From: Flammeovirgaceae bacterium
GTDB taxonomy: Bacteria > Bacteroidota > Bacteroidia > Cytophagales > Cyclobacteriaceae
Length of the DNA: 64,000 nucleotides
Assembly (NCBI GenBank): GCA_015180985.1
Contig: CP054185.1
Coordinates: 2,039,001-2,103,000 of the forward strand
Direction of reading: 5' to 3'
Position 1 is the stretch's first letter. Every line of letters starts with the position of its first letter. Shown here piece after piece: positions 51,989 to 59,287 of this stretch. A program made the translations under genes and the position numbers. The notes below the pieces were generated by a model, which saw only the letters and a list, made by a program, of their open reading frames with translations, was not told the DNA's origin and did no database searches.

Positions 51989-52002
51989 GAATGTTAACAT
52001 TC
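51989..52002. promoter_or_regulatory. Perfect 14-bp palindrome before pdxA
   Basis: GAATGTTAACATTC, perfectly self-complementary, in the pdxA-rsmA intergenic region directly upstream of the pdxA ATG. It could be an operator. Confidence 0.55.
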
Positions 52003-52054
52003 GGGTAAAATTATCAATTTGTTTTATAGTACTTTACTTTTTTAAAACGGGTGC

Positions 52055-52858
52055 ATGCAGCAACGTGTAAAGCCGAAGAAATTTTTAGGGCAGCATTTTC
52101 TGCACGATCAGCGAACGGCCGTGCGTATAGTTCAATCGCTACGGGTGGGTGCCCGTCCGGAAGCCGTTTTGGAAATCGGGCCTGGTATGGGTGTGCTTAC
52201 CCGGTACCTGATGCAACTTCACGCAGTTAACCTGAAGGTTGTTGAGTTGGATCGCGACTCGGTGGCTTACCTGCGGGGGCACTTTCCAGAACTGGAGGTT
52301 ATTGAAGGCGACTTCCTTGAACTGGCCTTGAATAAGATTTTTGCCGGCCCCTTTTCCATCATCGGAAACTTTCCCTACAACATCTCCTCGCAGATTTTTT
52401 TCTCCATCCTTACCTACCGCAACCAGGTAAAGCAGGTAGTATGCATGTTGCAGAAGGAAGTTGCCGAGCGGATAGCTGCACCGCATGGTTCCAGAACCTA
52501 CGGAATTCTAAGCGTTCTGCTGCAAACATTTTATCAGGTTGAATTTCTTTTTAAGGTTTCGCCCGGGGTATTTAATCCACCACCCAAAGTCATGTCAGCG
52601 GTGATTCGGCTGATCCGTAACGAGCGTTCAACCTTACCCTGCAATGAAGATTTCTTTTTTCAGGTGGTTAAACAGGCATTCAATACCAGGCGCAAAACCT
52701 TGCGTAACGCACTAAAAAATCTAACTTTGGCCGCCCAATTGCAAGATGCCCGACTGGCAACTTTTTGGGATAAACGGGCCGAACAACTTTCGCCAGATGA
52801 CTTTATTGAATTAACCACACTAATGCAGCGCGGCCGTGGAAACAACCCAGCACTTTGA
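52055..52858 (+). CDS. rsmA: 16S rRNA dimethyltransferase RsmA (KsgA)
   Basis: A 267-residue SAM-dependent enzyme dimethylating A1518 and A1519 of 16S rRNA. Motifs: KKFLGQHFLHD, VLEIGPGMGVLTRYLM (motif I), VELDRDS, GDFLEL, IIGNFPYNISSQI (motif IV, NLPY-like) and KVSPGVFNPPPKV. Length is typical. The ATG at 52055 gives QQRVKPKKF. The 3' end overlaps mgtE by 23 bp, implying coupling with a magnesium transporter. Confidence 0.96.
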   Translation: MQQRVKPKKFLGQHFLHDQRTAVRIVQSLRVGARPEAVLEIGPGMGVLTRYLMQLHAVNLKVVELDRDSVAYLRGHFPELEVIEGDFLELALNKIFAGPFSIIGNFPYNISSQIFFSILTYRNQVKQVVCMLQKEVAERIAAPHGSRTYGILSVLLQTFYQVEFLFKVSPGVFNPPPKVMSAVIRLIRNERSTLPCNEDFFFQVVKQAFNTRRKTLRNALKNLTLAAQLQDARLATFWDKRAEQLSPDDFIELTTLMQRGRGNNPAL

Positions 52859-54191
52859 GTTAACCCGCGAGTTTGTTGAGCGCTTTCAACAGGCGTTGGA
52901 TGCACACGACAGTGAATTTATACGGGCATCGTTGGAGCATGTTGATCCTGCTGATATTTCCACGCTCTTATATGAGTTCAATTCAGAAGAGTCCAAGTAT
53001 GTCATGGATCTGCTGCCGCTGGAAGTTCAGGCCGAAATCATTAACGACCTGGATACCGATACGCGGATACGCTTTTTAAAAATCTATTCTCCCCGCGAAA
53101 TAATCGGGTTTGTTAACCTCCTTAATTCAGATGATGCCGCGGACATCCTGAATGAACTGCCCATTAAGGTGCGCGAAGAAGTGCTGGCCGGTTTGGATGT
53201 TGACCTGAAATCGCAGGTGATTGACCTGCTGCGCTTTGAAGAAAACGTAGCAGGCGGATTGATGGCCAAGGAATTGATTAAGGTACGCGACAACTGGACG
53301 GTGGTACAATGTATTGATGAAATCCGCAAGCAGGCCGAGAATGTGGACACGTTTTATGCCGTGTATGTTGTTGACGAACGCGATAAACTGGTAGGCCGGG
53401 TTTCGCTCAAAGACCTGGTACTCTCCGATGCCCGAAAAGTAGTTTCTGAAATTTGCGAGAAAGATATTGTTTCGGTTGATACCTTTCTGGCCGACAGGGA
53501 GGTGGCCGAAATCATGCGCAGGTACGACCTGGAATCCATACCCGTGGTGAACGTGAATGGTCAACTCGTTGGCCGGATTACCATTGATGACGTAGTGGAT
53601 GTTATTACCGAACAAGCCGAAGAAGATCGGCAACTCATGTCGGGTATCAGCGAAGATGTGGAAGAAGATGACAGCGTGTGGCGAAACACCCGTGCGCGCC
53701 TGCCCTGGCTGCTTATCGGCATACTGGGTGGGCTGATGAATGCCAAGTTTATGGGCTTTTTCGAAGACGAACTGGCCCGCGTAACGGCTATTGCTTTTTT
53801 TACACCGCTTATTCAGGCAACGGGCGGTAATGTAGGTATCCAGTCATCGGCATTAATTGTGCAGAGCCTGGCCAGTTCAGTTTTTGTTTATGAAGGCTTG
53901 TGGATGCGGCTGGGTAAAGTTTTTTCGGTTGCCCTGCTGAACGGATTTTTTCTCTCGGCCCTTGTGTATGGTGCCAACGTGTTGTTGTTTAACGAACTGC
54001 ATTTATCGCTTATCGTTTCGGTGGCGCTATTCAGCGTGGTTGTATTTGCCTCGTTTATCGGCACCTTAACACCCCTGGTGCTTAATAAACTTGGTTTCAA
54101 TCCTGCCCTGGCGGCAGGCCCGTTTATAACTACCATTAACGATATGCTGGGGCTATCCGTGTATTTCCTTACGGTACACCTGATGATTTAA
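52836..54191 (+). CDS. mgtE: Magnesium transporter MgtE
   Basis: A 451-residue Mg2+ channel/transporter. The N-terminal MgtE-N superhelix domain (1-~130: DPADISTLLYEF, LNSDDAADILNEL) and two CBS domains (~135-255: VSLKDLVLSDAR, SIPVVNVNGQLVGRITIDDVVDVI) precede five membrane helices (~285-451) with the selectivity-type PLIQATGGNVGIQSS motif. The CBS and N domains close the channel at high Mg2+. The start is GTG 52836 inside rsmA; no ATG is present upstream of the conserved N domain. Confidence 0.96.
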   Translation: METTQHFELTREFVERFQQALDAHDSEFIRASLEHVDPADISTLLYEFNSEESKYVMDLLPLEVQAEIINDLDTDTRIRFLKIYSPREIIGFVNLLNSDDAADILNELPIKVREEVLAGLDVDLKSQVIDLLRFEENVAGGLMAKELIKVRDNWTVVQCIDEIRKQAENVDTFYAVYVVDERDKLVGRVSLKDLVLSDARKVVSEICEKDIVSVDTFLADREVAEIMRRYDLESIPVVNVNGQLVGRITIDDVVDVITEQAEEDRQLMSGISEDVEEDDSVWRNTRARLPWLLIGILGGLMNAKFMGFFEDELARVTAIAFFTPLIQATGGNVGIQSSALIVQSLASSVFVYEGLWMRLGKVFSVALLNGFFLSALVYGANVLLFNELHLSLIVSVALFSVVVFASFIGTLTPLVLNKLGFNPALAAGPFITTINDMLGLSVYFLTVHLMI

Positions 54192-54239
54192 TGGTAATAA
54201 AAATAGCCCGGGGTCATGTAAGGTTACCGGCATTTTGGA

Positions 54240-54272
54240 TTTGTAAGCGCATTTCAATTACTGTTAACTTTG
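54240..54272 (+). promoter_or_regulatory. Promoter of pentapeptide-repeat gene
   Basis: TTTG (54240-54243), 21 bp, TAACTTTG (54265-54272), an exact consensus match 28 bp upstream of GTG 54301. Confidence 0.75.
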
Positions 54273-54300
54273 TTTTGCCAACCAGTCAAGAAGGTACACT

Positions 54301-55146
54301 GTGCAGTTGCTTAGAAACAGGCTTAAACAACTTTCCGATGCCTTTAACCGGGTTATCGAAAAGCCTTTACTCACCTCCACGCTGGTGCTGATAGCCGTTA
54401 CACTGGTGGTTTTATCGTTAAGTCTGAGGTACTATTTAAACGATTTTGATGCGTTTTGGGCCCAGATTTTAGCGGAAGCCCACGGAATGATCTTTGATAT
54501 TGCCGTTATCGGTATTCTTATCTTCTGGTTAAACCAGAATGGGCAGACCCGCCAGCGCATCCGGTTTTATAAAGATGAGATTGACGACTTCCGGCTGTGG
54601 GAGTCGGAAGAAGCAGCCTTCCGCACGGTAGGTAACATCAAACGATTGAACCGGCATCATATTTTTGAGATTAACCTGGTAAACTGCTTTCTGGCAAAAA
54701 CAAACCTCAACTATGTTAACCTGAAGGGCTCAAACCTGAACTCGGCCAACATCTCGCAGTCGTCCATGATAGAAGCAAACCTTGAGAACACCCGGCTTAA
54801 CCAAACCAATTTTGAAAACTCCAACCTTAACCAGGCCAACCTGAAAGGCGCATATGCCAGCGGAGCAAATTTTAAAGATGCTTTTTTGATAAAGACACAA
54901 TTCGAGAACGCGTTTTTGATAAAAGCCAATTTTAACAACGCCTATTTAATGGAAGCGAACCTCAGCAACAGTTACCTGATGGGCGCTGATTTGGAAAACG
55001 CCAGTTTATACAAAGCCGATTTGCGGGGTGCTAAAGGACTTACCATTGACCAGCTGGCCAAAGCCAAAACGTTATACCTGGCCAAATTTGATGATGAACT
55101 GATGGAGCAGGTAAAGGGCCTGATTCCCGAACTGGTGGGCGCATAG
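54301..55146 (+). CDS. Membrane-anchored pentapeptide-repeat protein
   Basis: A 281-residue protein. Two hydrophobic helices (~24-42 and ~63-80) anchor it, a short helical linker follows, and from ~120 to 245 there are about 25 pentapeptide repeats (A/S-N/D-L/F-x-x, e.g. NLKGSNLNSANIS, ANLENTRL). Such repeats form a four-sided beta-helix resembling DNA in shape; in Qnr/MfpA they bind gyrase, but here the membrane anchor argues for a different role. GTG 54301 is the start since no ATG precedes the first helix. It has its own consensus promoter and is probably followed by the hairpin at 55192-55226. Confidence 0.85.
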   Translation: MQLLRNRLKQLSDAFNRVIEKPLLTSTLVLIAVTLVVLSLSLRYYLNDFDAFWAQILAEAHGMIFDIAVIGILIFWLNQNGQTRQRIRFYKDEIDDFRLWESEEAAFRTVGNIKRLNRHHIFEINLVNCFLAKTNLNYVNLKGSNLNSANISQSSMIEANLENTRLNQTNFENSNLNQANLKGAYASGANFKDAFLIKTQFENAFLIKANFNNAYLMEANLSNSYLMGADLENASLYKADLRGAKGLTIDQLAKAKTLYLAKFDDELMEQVKGLIPELVGA

Positions 55147-55154
55147 CCTATCGT

Positions 55155-55185
55155 TTTGCATCGTGCAGTTAAAACACTACCTTTG
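55155..55185 (+). promoter_or_regulatory. Promoter of greA-HIT operon
   Basis: TTTG (55155-55158), 19 bp, TACCTTTG (55178-55185), exact consensus. It lies upstream of the hairpin at 55192-55226 and 80 bp before the greA ATG. Confidence 0.75.
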
Positions 55186-55191
55186 CCAAGG

Positions 55192-55226
55192 CAACGGTCT
55201 TCCAAAGAGGCCGTTGTTTTATTTTT
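55192..55226 (+). terminator. Terminator-like hairpin in the greA leader
   Basis: Outer stem CAACGG (55192-55197) / CCGTTG (55211-55216), inner TCT/AGA with a two-base bulge, 5-nt loop, followed by TTTTATTTTT. It lies between the greA promoter and greA and also downstream of the pentapeptide gene. Confidence 0.78.
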
Positions 55227-55265
55227 AGTTGCTTCAGGTAACGAAGCTCATCAATACGGTTTTGT

Positions 55266-55742
55266 ATGTCCAAGAAAATTTCATATTACACCAAGGAAGG
55301 TCTGGATAAACTGAAAGCCGAACTGGCCGAACTGAAAGGCAAGGGGCGCGCTGAAATTGCACGGCAAATTGCCGAGGCACGCGACAAAGGCGATTTGAGC
55401 GAGAATGCCGAATACGATGCTGCCAAAGATGCCCAGGGGCATCTTGAAGCCAAAATTGCTCAGCTTGAAGAATTGCTGTCCAATGCCCGCCTGCTGGATG
55501 AAACCAATGTGGATACTTCCAAGGTTTCAATACTCTCTAAAGTAACGATCAAGAATAAAAAGAACGGTGCTTCATTCACTTACACATTGGTTTCGGAAGA
55601 AGAAGCCGATTTAAAGGCCGGAAAGATTTCTACCCAATCGCCAATTGGAAAAGGGTTACTGGGTAAGAAGAAAGGTGACACGGCAACCATTAAAACACCG
55701 GCCGGAGAAATGATATTTGAGGTAACAAACATCTCGGTTTAA
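55266..55742 (+). CDS. greA: Transcription elongation factor GreA
   Basis: A 158-residue GreA rescues backtracked RNA polymerase by stimulating cleavage of the nascent RNA. The coiled-coil N-terminal domain (~1-75) has its acidic tip in AEARDKGDLSENAEYDAAK (catalytic Asp/Glu). The C-terminal FKBP-like domain (~80-158) ends SPIGKGLLGKKKGDTATIKTP. Length is typical. ATG 55266; the leader holds a terminator-like hairpin. A HIT-family gene follows by 2 bp. Confidence 0.97.
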   Translation: MSKKISYYTKEGLDKLKAELAELKGKGRAEIARQIAEARDKGDLSENAEYDAAKDAQGHLEAKIAQLEELLSNARLLDETNVDTSKVSILSKVTIKNKKNGASFTYTLVSEEEADLKAGKISTQSPIGKGLLGKKKGDTATIKTPAGEMIFEVTNISV

Positions 55743-55744
55743 GT

Positions 55745-56137
55745 ATGCCCAGCATTTTTACCCGCATTATTAACCGCGAAATACCCGGGCACATCGTGGC
55801 TGAAGATGACCAGTTTATTGCCTTCCTCGATATCATGCCTCTTGTCGAAGGGCATGTGCTGGTGGTGCCCAAGAAAGAAGTGGACTATATTTTTGATCTG
55901 GATGACGCTACATTGGCCGGTCTGCATGTGTTTGCCAAAAAGGTGGCAGTGGCCATTAAAAAAGTAATACCCTGCAAACGTATTGGTGTGGCGGTAATCG
56001 GGCTGGAAGTGCCGCACGTGCATGTTCACCTGGTGCCCATGAATAGCATGGGCGACATTAATTTCACCAGGCCGAAATTGAAGCCATCAAACGAAGAACT
56101 GGCAGCGGTGGCTGAAAAAATCCGCAGCACGCCTTAA
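55745..56137 (+). CDS. HIT family protein
   Basis: A 130-residue histidine-triad hydrolase of nucleotidyl phosphoramidates or dinucleoside polyphosphates. The HIT signature is HVHVHL (H91, H93, H95; ordinary HIT HxHxH). The N-terminal SIFTRIINREIPGHIVAEDD is the usual substrate-binding start. It is coupled to greA (2 bp) and converges on gpsA with no gap, a tight 0-bp junction. The substrate is unknown. Confidence 0.94.
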   Translation: MPSIFTRIINREIPGHIVAEDDQFIAFLDIMPLVEGHVLVVPKKEVDYIFDLDDATLAGLHVFAKKVAVAIKKVIPCKRIGVAVIGLEVPHVHVHLVPMNSMGDINFTRPKLKPSNEELAAVAEKIRSTP

Positions 56138-57199
56138 TCAATCCAGGAAATCAATATCCACATTGAGGGGGTAACGCATCAGGTAGCTGAGCGCCTGCTT
56201 AACGGTAAGGTCCTCAAATAGTACCTGGTACAGCGTGTTGGTAATGGGCGCACGAACGCGATAATAATCGGCACACTTTTTTGCAATGCGCACGGTGTTA
56301 ACCCCTTCGGCCACTTCATCCATACTCTCCAGGATTTCTTTCAGCGTCATACCCTGCGCCAGTTTATTGCCTACCTGGAAATTACGACTTAGTTCGCTGT
56401 TGCTGGTGGTTACCAAATCACCAATGCCGGCCAGGCCTAAAAATGCTTTGGTATTGCCACCAAGTGCACGGCCCAGGTGAATCATCTCCACCACGCCCCG
56501 GCTGATGAGCAGCCCCCGGGCATTTTCGCCATAGCCCATGCCGTGCAATGCGCCTGATGCTATAGCAATTATATTTTTTAACACACCGGCCAGTTCAACA
56601 CCCACCAGGTCGTTATTGCCATACACCTGAAACCGATCATTGCGAAGCAGGCGCTTGCCGATGCTGATAACTTCGTTGAAGTGGCTGGCGATAACGGTTG
56701 CGGCCGGATGCCGGGCAGCCAGCTCTTTCGATAGGTTTGGGCCGGCCAGGCAACCAACGCGAACAACTACGCTTTCTTCGCGGATGACTTCACTCATGGT
56801 TTTAACCTGGCTGCGGTTAAGTTTTGTTACCGATTCAATGGTGTGCCCTTTCGGCAGGGTAATGTCAAAGCCCTTGGTGCCGTGAATCAAAACATGGTAC
56901 GGATGCAGGTAGGGTGAAAGTTGGCGCATCATGCTGCGAAAGTGCGAAGAAGGGACAATCGGAAACAGGATGTCGCATTCGCAGGCAAGTTGTTTTAAAT
57001 CGTTAATGGGGGTAACGTTTTTTTTCATTTTGTGCCCCCGGTTTTCCCGCTTCTTCAGGATGCGCTCAATGGTCTTCTCATCGCGGGCGTACAGCAACAC
57101 ATTGCGTTGGCGGGCCAACAGGTTGGCTACCGCGCTGCCGAAGTTACCCGCACCGATTACGCCTACCGGTTTTTCGTCAGATAACTTTTTCGAGGTCAT
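56138..57199 (-). CDS. gpsA: Glycerol-3-phosphate dehydrogenase (NAD(P)+)
   Basis: A 353-residue GpsA reduces dihydroxyacetone phosphate to sn-glycerol-3-phosphate, the backbone of phospholipids. Rossmann motif GVIGAGNFGSA (residues ~13-23), the substrate Lys region in HGTKGFD and LSGPNLSKELA-type CLAGPNLSKELAARHP, and AGVLKNIIAIASGALHGMGYGENA (catalytic Lys region) are all present. The ATG at 57199 lies inside the acyltransferase gene (23-bp overlap); G3P is the substrate of that enzyme class. Confidence 0.96.
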   Translation of the reverse strand: MTSKKLSDEKPVGVIGAGNFGSAVANLLARQRNVLLYARDEKTIERILKKRENRGHKMKKNVTPINDLKQLACECDILFPIVPSSHFRSMMRQLSPYLHPYHVLIHGTKGFDITLPKGHTIESVTKLNRSQVKTMSEVIREESVVVRVGCLAGPNLSKELAARHPAATVIASHFNEVISIGKRLLRNDRFQVYGNNDLVGVELAGVLKNIIAIASGALHGMGYGENARGLLISRGVVEMIHLGRALGGNTKAFLGLAGIGDLVTTSNSELSRNFQVGNKLAQGMTLKEILESMDEVAEGVNTVRIAKKCADYYRVRAPITNTLYQVLFEDLTVKQALSYLMRYPLNVDIDFLD

Positions 57200-58868
57200 A
57201 GCCGGTAAGGCGGTTGTGGTAATAATACAGCAGCGACAGGTCTTGTGTAATGATATTGCCCTCTTTATTGAACAGCAGCGGCCGGTTCAGGTGAAAAATG
57301 CCTACGTTTTCCATGCCGTGGCGGATCACCAGATCAATCTTTCCTTTCAGGTGGGTGGCATGATTTACTTTACCATTTTCCTTGAGCCGGTAAATCTGCT
57401 TACGCACCCGCTTACACGCCTGCCTGAATTCGGCATACTCAATTACCTGGTCTTCTTCCGGCAGGCGCAATAGTCCGAACAAGTCGAGTTTCGGATGTTT
57501 CTGTTGCCAGAGTTCAAATGCCACAAAGGCTACCAGGTGGCTGGCAAATACGCGGTTAATCCGATGGTATTCCGATACAATTCGCTGGCTGAGCATGCGG
57601 GTGTACTCGTCTTCGCGTTGTTTATCGATGGTGATGTATCCGTTTGAAAGAAAATAGTCGCGGGTTTGAATAACGCGGCCCTGGGCATCCATGCTTTGCC
57701 CTTCATCGTTTACGTAATTGCCCATTACATCGAGCCCGCGGCCGATGGAAACAGAAATGTTGGATCCTTTACCGAAGAATTTGATCAGAAAACGCAGCAG
57801 TTGAAAACTGCCGTATTTATCCTGCTCTGGCAAATACCGGTCCTGCCCTTTCACCGACAGGTATTCTTCAATCAGGTCGGGGGCTTCCAGTACAAAGTGG
57901 TAGTTGAGTGTTACCGGAACGATAAAAATCTTGCGGGGTTCTTCGCCATCGGGGGTGTTCAGGTAAATGTTGCGCTGCGCTTCGATGGCGGTTGAAAGCA
58001 AACCCAGCTTGAGTGTTTTTTCGATAGCGCCAGAGCGGGAACGGGTGCCTCCGGGGAAGAACAGGCTGTGCGCACCTTTTTGAATAGCCAGGCTGGAGTA
58101 CATCTTCAGCGTTTCCAGATAGGGCAGGTTCTTCTTTCTTCTATCTACTTTATAGGCCCCCAGGCTGTTCATGAAGTAGGCGAAGATTTTAATGTTAAAC
58201 AGGTTAAGGCCTGCGCCATAAATAAATGCGGGTAATCCCAACGCGTGTATTACCCACCCGATAAGGATGCTGTCCAGGTTGCTGAAATGGGTGGGCACCA
58301 TTACAATGGTTCCCTGGCGGGCGAGTTTGCGCAACTGTTTTACCTTGCCGACAATCTGGATTTTATCGCGTAACGTGTATTTGCTTCTGAAAATCGCTCC
58401 GAATTTTTTTACCCGTGCGGCATTCAGCAACCGGTTAAACCAGAAGGTGGTAATGCTGCGGGCCAGCCTGTACGAACTGGGTTTAAAGTTGCCGGCAATT
58501 TCGTTGGCATACCGGATAACAATGCGTTGAAGTACCTTATCCTCATCGGCCGTATCCTCGCCCGGTTTGTTTGAGAGTTCAACCAGTTTCTCTTTTATGC
58601 GTGCCCAAAATCGTTGTTCATCGGGTGGGTCAACGCGCCAGCGGTTACGCTTCATCCGCTGCTGTTCGCGGTACACCGTTGCCTGCAGGTCATCGAGCAA
58701 CTGCTTTCGGTTGGGGCGCAGTTGTTTAATGCGCTCAAACGATTTTTGGGCAACCTCTTCAATAAATTCCTTGCGGTTACGGCTAAGCTGGTACACCGGC
58801 CAGTCGGGGATGCCGTCAAGGATGGGCCGGTACTTTTTGTTTTTGTTCTTCTTCTCTAAAACTTCCAC
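57177..58868 (-). CDS. PlsB-like 1-acylglycerol/glycerol-3-phosphate acyltransferase
   Basis: A 563-residue acyltransferase with the HX4D motif HFSNLD (H194, D199) and FPGGTRSRSG (glycerol-phosphate binding), typical of PlsB-type glycerol-3-phosphate acyltransferases. N-terminal ~140 residues and C-terminal ~150 residues are helical and not assigned. It could be a lysophosphatidate acyltransferase instead; the large size resembles PlsB. GTG 58868 is the only start. It overlaps gpsA by 23 bp, consistent with use of G3P. Confidence 0.88.
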   Translation of the reverse strand: MEVLEKKNKNKKYRPILDGIPDWPVYQLSRNRKEFIEEVAQKSFERIKQLRPNRKQLLDDLQATVYREQQRMKRNRWRVDPPDEQRFWARIKEKLVELSNKPGEDTADEDKVLQRIVIRYANEIAGNFKPSSYRLARSITTFWFNRLLNAARVKKFGAIFRSKYTLRDKIQIVGKVKQLRKLARQGTIVMVPTHFSNLDSILIGWVIHALGLPAFIYGAGLNLFNIKIFAYFMNSLGAYKVDRRKKNLPYLETLKMYSSLAIQKGAHSLFFPGGTRSRSGAIEKTLKLGLLSTAIEAQRNIYLNTPDGEEPRKIFIVPVTLNYHFVLEAPDLIEEYLSVKGQDRYLPEQDKYGSFQLLRFLIKFFGKGSNISVSIGRGLDVMGNYVNDEGQSMDAQGRVIQTRDYFLSNGYITIDKQREDEYTRMLSQRIVSEYHRINRVFASHLVAFVAFELWQQKHPKLDLFGLLRLPEEDQVIEYAEFRQACKRVRKQIYRLKENGKVNHATHLKGKIDLVIRHGMENVGIFHLNRPLLFNKEGNIITQDLSLLYYYHNRLTGYDLEKVI

Positions 58869-58916
58869 AGGGGCAAAATACTATAATTTATTCCTTTCCT
58901 GACAGGCCATTTATTA

Positions 58917-59156
58917 TCAGCGGTGCAGCAAGGCCTGGTTCCAAATGGCCTCCATCGACTGGAATAGCGCAAGCGTCTGCCGGATAAACGCCTCGTTTAC
59001 AACAGCGTGTAGGGTATCTTCACCGGCAATATCAAATTGGTTAATCTTATAGGTTTGCTCAAACAATCCTTTTTCAACCTTTATAAGATACCGGTTGTTC
59101 CAGCTGTAGAGGGTTATCTTACAGTCAGGATGGGGTATTTCACCGACAATGCGCAT
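58917..59156 (-). CDS. Small conserved hypothetical protein
   Basis: A 79-residue cytosolic protein. It begins with strands (MRIVGEIPHPDCKITLYSWNN) and ends in helices (RQTLALFQSMEAIWNQALL). No domain is recognised. The ATG at 59156 is in a 130-bp gap from the divergent T9SS cargo gene. It lies 48 bp upstream of the acyltransferase gene in the same direction, so it may be cotranscribed with acyltransferase-gpsA. It resembles short hypothetical proteins in Bacteroidota. Confidence 0.65.
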   Translation of the reverse strand: MRIVGEIPHPDCKITLYSWNNRYLIKVEKGLFEQTYKINQFDIAGEDTLHAVVNEAFIRQTLALFQSMEAIWNQALLHR

Positions 59157-59287
59157 CGCGTTTCAGGTTAGGGCAGTAACAAGATAAATGAATAAAGTGT
59201 TAAAAATAAAAGTCGGTTATAAATCGTTATGGGCATGGATTTTTTCCAACCGGCTTAGGGTTTTATATTGTAACCGCATTTGTGGCA

